A DNA stretch of 64,000 bases from Mytilus trossulus (Eukaryota > Mollusca > Bivalvia > Mytilida > Mytilidae), in NCBI RefSeq assembly GCF_036588685.1, contig NC_086375.1, forward strand, positions 44,547,270 to 44,611,269, read 5' to 3'. The position numbers and the translations under genes are program-made. The notes under the pieces were generated by a model. That model saw only the letters and a program-made list of their open reading frames with translations. It was not told the origin of the DNA and made no database searches. How positions within the stretch are numbered: the stretch's first letter is position 1; every line of letters begins with the position of its first letter. Below, in pieces: positions 61,901 to 64,000 of the stretch.

Positions 61901-62596
61901 TAAGCTACTTTTTTCCGTCTGACCTCGACCTGATGTTTCGGGATCAAGGCTTAAATACACATTTTCAGAATGAGGCATTTTCCTCAGTAACTGTGTATTA
62001 TAGGTGAATTTTATAATTTGGTACAAAAATGTATATGGATTATCTGGTCTGTCTAGACAAATATTTCATGCATACAAGGAATAAGAACAAACAGAACTAA
62101 GAATGCAGAGAGTTTTAGTAATGGGACTCCAGGGATAAAGGATTTGAAATTTAGACTTCTCCTGGAATTAGAAATGTGGTTGGGGACAACAAATTTTAAT
62201 TTTGCCAATCAACAAGCCACTAGGCCCCTCAAAAAGTTGAAAAAGTTGTTGCATGAGATTCTTTACATGCAAATATACCTAACACAACCTCGGTTTATTT
62301 ATCCCCCTTCTTACTGGAAATGTCTGTGTATTTACATATCTTGCACAGCTAAATAGGCCTCCATTAAAGGAGAACAGTAGAAATAACCATTTATCTATTC
62401 TCAAGATGAATCACTTAATGATATTTCAATGATTATTTTGAAAACATTTATTTATTGAAGTTTTTTTTAAAATATTTTCAGGGGGTAAAGCAATCAATGG
62501 AGCCCCAGTTTTAACCATTCCAGAAAACCCTGACCAGAAAGAGATATCTGATGAAGATTATAAAAAGATTGTGTGTTATCTTTGTTGTGTACCACC
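52999..62596 (+). CDS. N-terminal part of a CRAL-TRIO protein, probably Dbl/Trio-type RhoGEF
   Basis: Exons 52999-53447 (ATG at 53000, directly after TTTTCAG|T), 61199-61282 and 62482-62596 join in phase (one-base and one-base splits) and leave two bases for the next exon beyond the window. Residues 1-149 are hydrophilic and disordered, with a short helical stretch (VAKIEKQIDDFLENFKRK) and a Ser/Thr-rich tail. The next two exons give VLDVAPLLQSKFAFVSGG then GAPVLTIPEN and DEDYKKIVCYLCCVP. This is the start of a CRAL-TRIO (Sec14-like) lipid-binding domain of the form found at the N-terminus of Dbl-family Rho exchange factors (MCF2, MCF2L, TRIO, KALRN, PLEKHG4). The catalytic DH-PH part must lie beyond 64000, so the exact member cannot be named. 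The last donor, CCACC|GTAAGT, heads a large minisatellite. Confidence 0.72.
56331..56495 (+). mobile_element. hAT-like MITE, full length
   Basis: It starts CAGGGGCGGATCCAGCC and ends CTGGATCCGCGCCTG, an inverted repeat of about 15 bp with one or two mismatches. ATCAC lies on both flanks (56326-56330 and 56496-56500), shorter than the 8 bp expected for hAT, so the class is tentative. Confidence 0.75.
57009..57200 (+). repeat. Dispersed bivalve repeat, family A
   Basis: ATTATAGATATAGGAAGATG, TGACAACTCTCCATCC, AAAGTAAACCATTATAG and CTCACACTGAACAGCAAGC follow in family order, ending at CCATTCAAACAG. Confidence 0.8.
57705..58277. mobile_element. MITE with TTAA ends and GGCTCG inverted termini
   Basis: The left end TTAAGGGGGCTCGTGGGTCT and the right end (complement TTAAGGAGGCTCGCGGGTAT) are inverted with four mismatches over 20 bp. 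TTAA at both outer edges (57705-57708 and 58274-58277) fits a TTAA target duplication, as in piggyBac or Kolobok relatives. The 565-bp interior is AT-rich with no ORF. A GGTCACCGWTSA word occurs twice inside (57821, 58018). Confidence 0.8.
58304..58468 (-). repeat. Dispersed bivalve repeat, family A
   Basis: Its complement gives GCAATGCGACAACTCTCCATCC then GGCCCCAAAAATGACTAGTG; internal deletions separate it from the longer copies. It lies 27 bp beyond the TTAA MITE. Confidence 0.75.
60149..60170 (+). CDS. Candidate alternative first coding exon of the CRAL-TRIO gene
   Basis: ATGCTTTCTGCTGAGCACGT and AG end at a strong donor (GTAG|GTAAGA). It encodes MLSAEHV plus one spare G, the same phase as exon 52999-53447, so it joins 61199 in frame and would replace the 149-residue disordered N-terminus by seven residues. 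Position (about 1 kb before the CRAL-TRIO exons), phase and donor quality agree. No promoter motif was recognised upstream. Confidence 0.4.
60588..60659. mobile_element. 72-bp mini inverted-repeat element with 9-bp duplication
   Basis: Termini CATCTTTGCTAGCCA (60588-60602) and the inverse of 60645-60659 (CATTTTTGCTAGCCA) match with one mismatch over 15 bp. Immediately outside both is GTCAATACA (60579-60587 and 60660-60668), a perfect 9-bp direct repeat. Confidence 0.75.
60853..60947. mobile_element. 95-bp foldback element
   Basis: The left arm AGGCATCTGTTTCAGAAAAG and the right arm TTTTCTGAAACAAGTGCCT are inverses with a few mismatches. The middle (TTATTAAAATATAACAC, ATGTTATATTAA) is also near-palindromic, so almost the whole unit can fold. 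The right-arm word TTTTTCTGAAACAAGTGCCTG recurs at 63572-63592. Confidence 0.65.
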
Positions 62597-62880
62597 GTAA
62601 GTTTGTTTGTTATCTTTGTTGTGTACCACCATAAGTTTGTTTGTTATCTTAATTATAATCCCTTGTACGTTCTTTCTTTTTATTATATACCATTGTAAGT
62701 TTGTTGTTATCTTTGTAATATACAAATTTTAGTTGGTTGTTATCTTTGTTGTGTACCAACATAAGTTTGTTGTTATCTTTGTTGTGCACAACTTTAAGTC
62801 TGTTTGTTTTCATTGATGTGTACCAACTTTAAGTTTGTTTGTTATCTTCATTGTGTACCACTGTAAGTTTGTTTGTTATC

Positions 62881-63342
62881 TGTGTTGTGTGTAAGTTTGT
62901 GTTATCTTTGTTGTGTACCACTGTAAGTTTGTTTGTTATCTTCATTGTGTACCACTGTAAGTTTGTTTGTTATCTGTGTTGTGTGTAGGTTTGTGTTATC
63001 TTTGTGGTGTACCACTGTAAGTTTGTTTGTTATCTGTGTTGTGTGTAAGTTTGTGTTATCTTTGTTGTGTACCACTGTAAGTTTGTTTGTTATCTTCATT
63101 GTGTACCACTGTAAGTTTGTTTGTTATCTGTGTTGTGTGTAGGTTTGTGTTATCTTTGTGGTGTACCACTGTAAGTTTGTTTGTTATCTGTGTTGTGTGT
63201 AAGTTTGTGTTATCTTTGTTGTGTACCACTGTAAGTTTGTTTGTTATCTTCATTGTGTACCACTGTAAGTTTGTTTGTTATCTGTGTTGTGTGTAGGTTT
63301 GTGTTATCTTTGTGGTGTACCACTGTAAGTTTGTTTGATAGC
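62881..63342 (+). repeat. Higher-order repeat, three copies of 154 bp
   Basis: Within the minisatellite, blocks starting at about 62881, 63035 and 63189 are essentially identical over 154 bp. Each block has five short units and carries GTAAGT four times and GTAGGT once. Confidence 0.88.
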
Positions 63343-63352
63343 TTTGGTGTGT

Positions 63353-63570
63353 GTAAATAGATATAGGAAGATGTGGTGTAAGTGCCAATGAGACAACTCT
63401 CCATCCAAATAACAATTTAAAAAGTAAACCATTATAGGTTAAAGTATGGCCTTCAACACGGAGCCTTGGCTCACACCGAACAACAAGCTATAAAGGGCCC
63501 CCAAATTACTAGTGTAAAACCATTCAAACGGGAAAACCAACGGTCTAATCTATATAAACAAAACGAAAAA
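63353..63570 (+). repeat. Dispersed repeat family A inserted in the minisatellite
   Basis: AATAGATATAGGAAGATGTG to CTATATAAACAAAACG interrupts the array. The minisatellite resumes at 63592 after a short TTTTTCTGAAACAAGTGCCT word. Confidence 0.85.
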
Positions 63571-64000
63571 GTTTTTCTGAAACAAGTGCCTGTAAGTTTG
63601 TTTGTTATCTTTGTTGTGTACCAATGTAAGTTTGTTTGTTATCTTTGTTGTGTACCACTTTAAAGTTTGTTTGTTATCTTTGGTGTGTGTAAGTTTGTTT
63701 GTTATCTTTGTTGTGTACCAATGTAAGTTTGTTTGTTATCTTTGTGGTGTACCACTTTAAGTTTGTTTTTTTATCTTTTTTGTGTGTGAGTTTGTTTGTT
63801 ATCTATTTGGTATGCTGTTGTATTGGCATTGGCACATCTCATTTCCATGGGGACTATTTGATCTTGTCCTCTCAGTCTTGGTCTATAAACTTTTGAACTT
63901 TTGATTAGTTTACATGTCAAAGTTTGTGTTAGGTTAGTTTAAGGGACAACTCATTTTCGTGTAGATTTTGTGTCCCTAAACCCTCATACATGGAACATTT

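Larger units (their letters stand above)
62567..63800 (+). repeat. Minisatellite derived from an exon end and its 5' splice site
   Basis: The unit is of the type GTTTGTTTGTTATCTTTG + TTGTGTACCACT + GTAA, about 26-34 bp. The first unit overlaps the end of coding exon 62482-62596 (TGTTATCTTTGTTGTGTACC then ACC|GTAAGT). Later units keep the boundary word, so GTAAGT occurs about 20 times between 62597 and 63730, with GTAGGT three times and decayed ATAAGT/TTAAGT copies. A family A repeat (63353-63570) interrupts the array. Confidence 0.9.

Noticed and set aside
62902-63404. Repeated ITNKLTVVH peptide on the minus strand
   Set aside because: It is the antisense reading of the 154-bp higher-order repeat.

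Overview
The window is AT-rich, intron-rich metazoan DNA. The gene content and the repeats point to a marine bivalve, most likely a mussel (Mytilus-like). Support comes from a mollusc-type myosin essential light chain, many dispersed copies of repeats that I recognise as typical of mussel genomes, and a tandem-core element of the mollusc pearl type. No bacterial features such as operons or CRISPR were seen. Exons were called by hand from GT/AG sites and reading-phase continuity.

Layout. (1) 1-16996, minus strand: 18 coding exons of a centrobin (CNTROB) orthologue. It runs off the left edge and its introns carry a pearl-like satellite element, a SINE and other repeats. (2) 17759-21727: a 3.95 kb element with inverted termini and a perfect 9-bp target-site duplication. 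It holds a 5'-truncated Ty3/gypsy integrase ORF, an intact 507-codon TatD-type metal hydrolase ORF and one LTR. (3) 24772-29903, plus strand: a four-exon type II membrane protein with a DUF1647-like luminal domain. (4) 32506-37859, minus strand: a five-exon myosin essential light chain gene, with an extra phase-compatible Cys-rich exon candidate in intron 1. (5) 41087-44817, minus strand: a five-exon DYNLT2B (TCTEX1D2) dynein light chain. (6) 45180-62596, plus strand: the 5' part of a CRAL-TRIO-domain protein, probably a Dbl/Trio-type RhoGEF, running off the right edge. It has a likely non-coding first exon close to the DYNLT2B start and a candidate alternative first exon at 60149.

The genes do not form a pathway, though CNTROB (centriole) and DYNLT2B (ciliary dynein-2) both serve the centriole/cilium. 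The two most unusual structures are the integrase plus TatD element inside MULE-like termini, and a minisatellite at 62567-63800. The minisatellite seems to have grown out of the 5' splice site of the last visible coding exon, so that about twenty copies of the donor core follow the true one.
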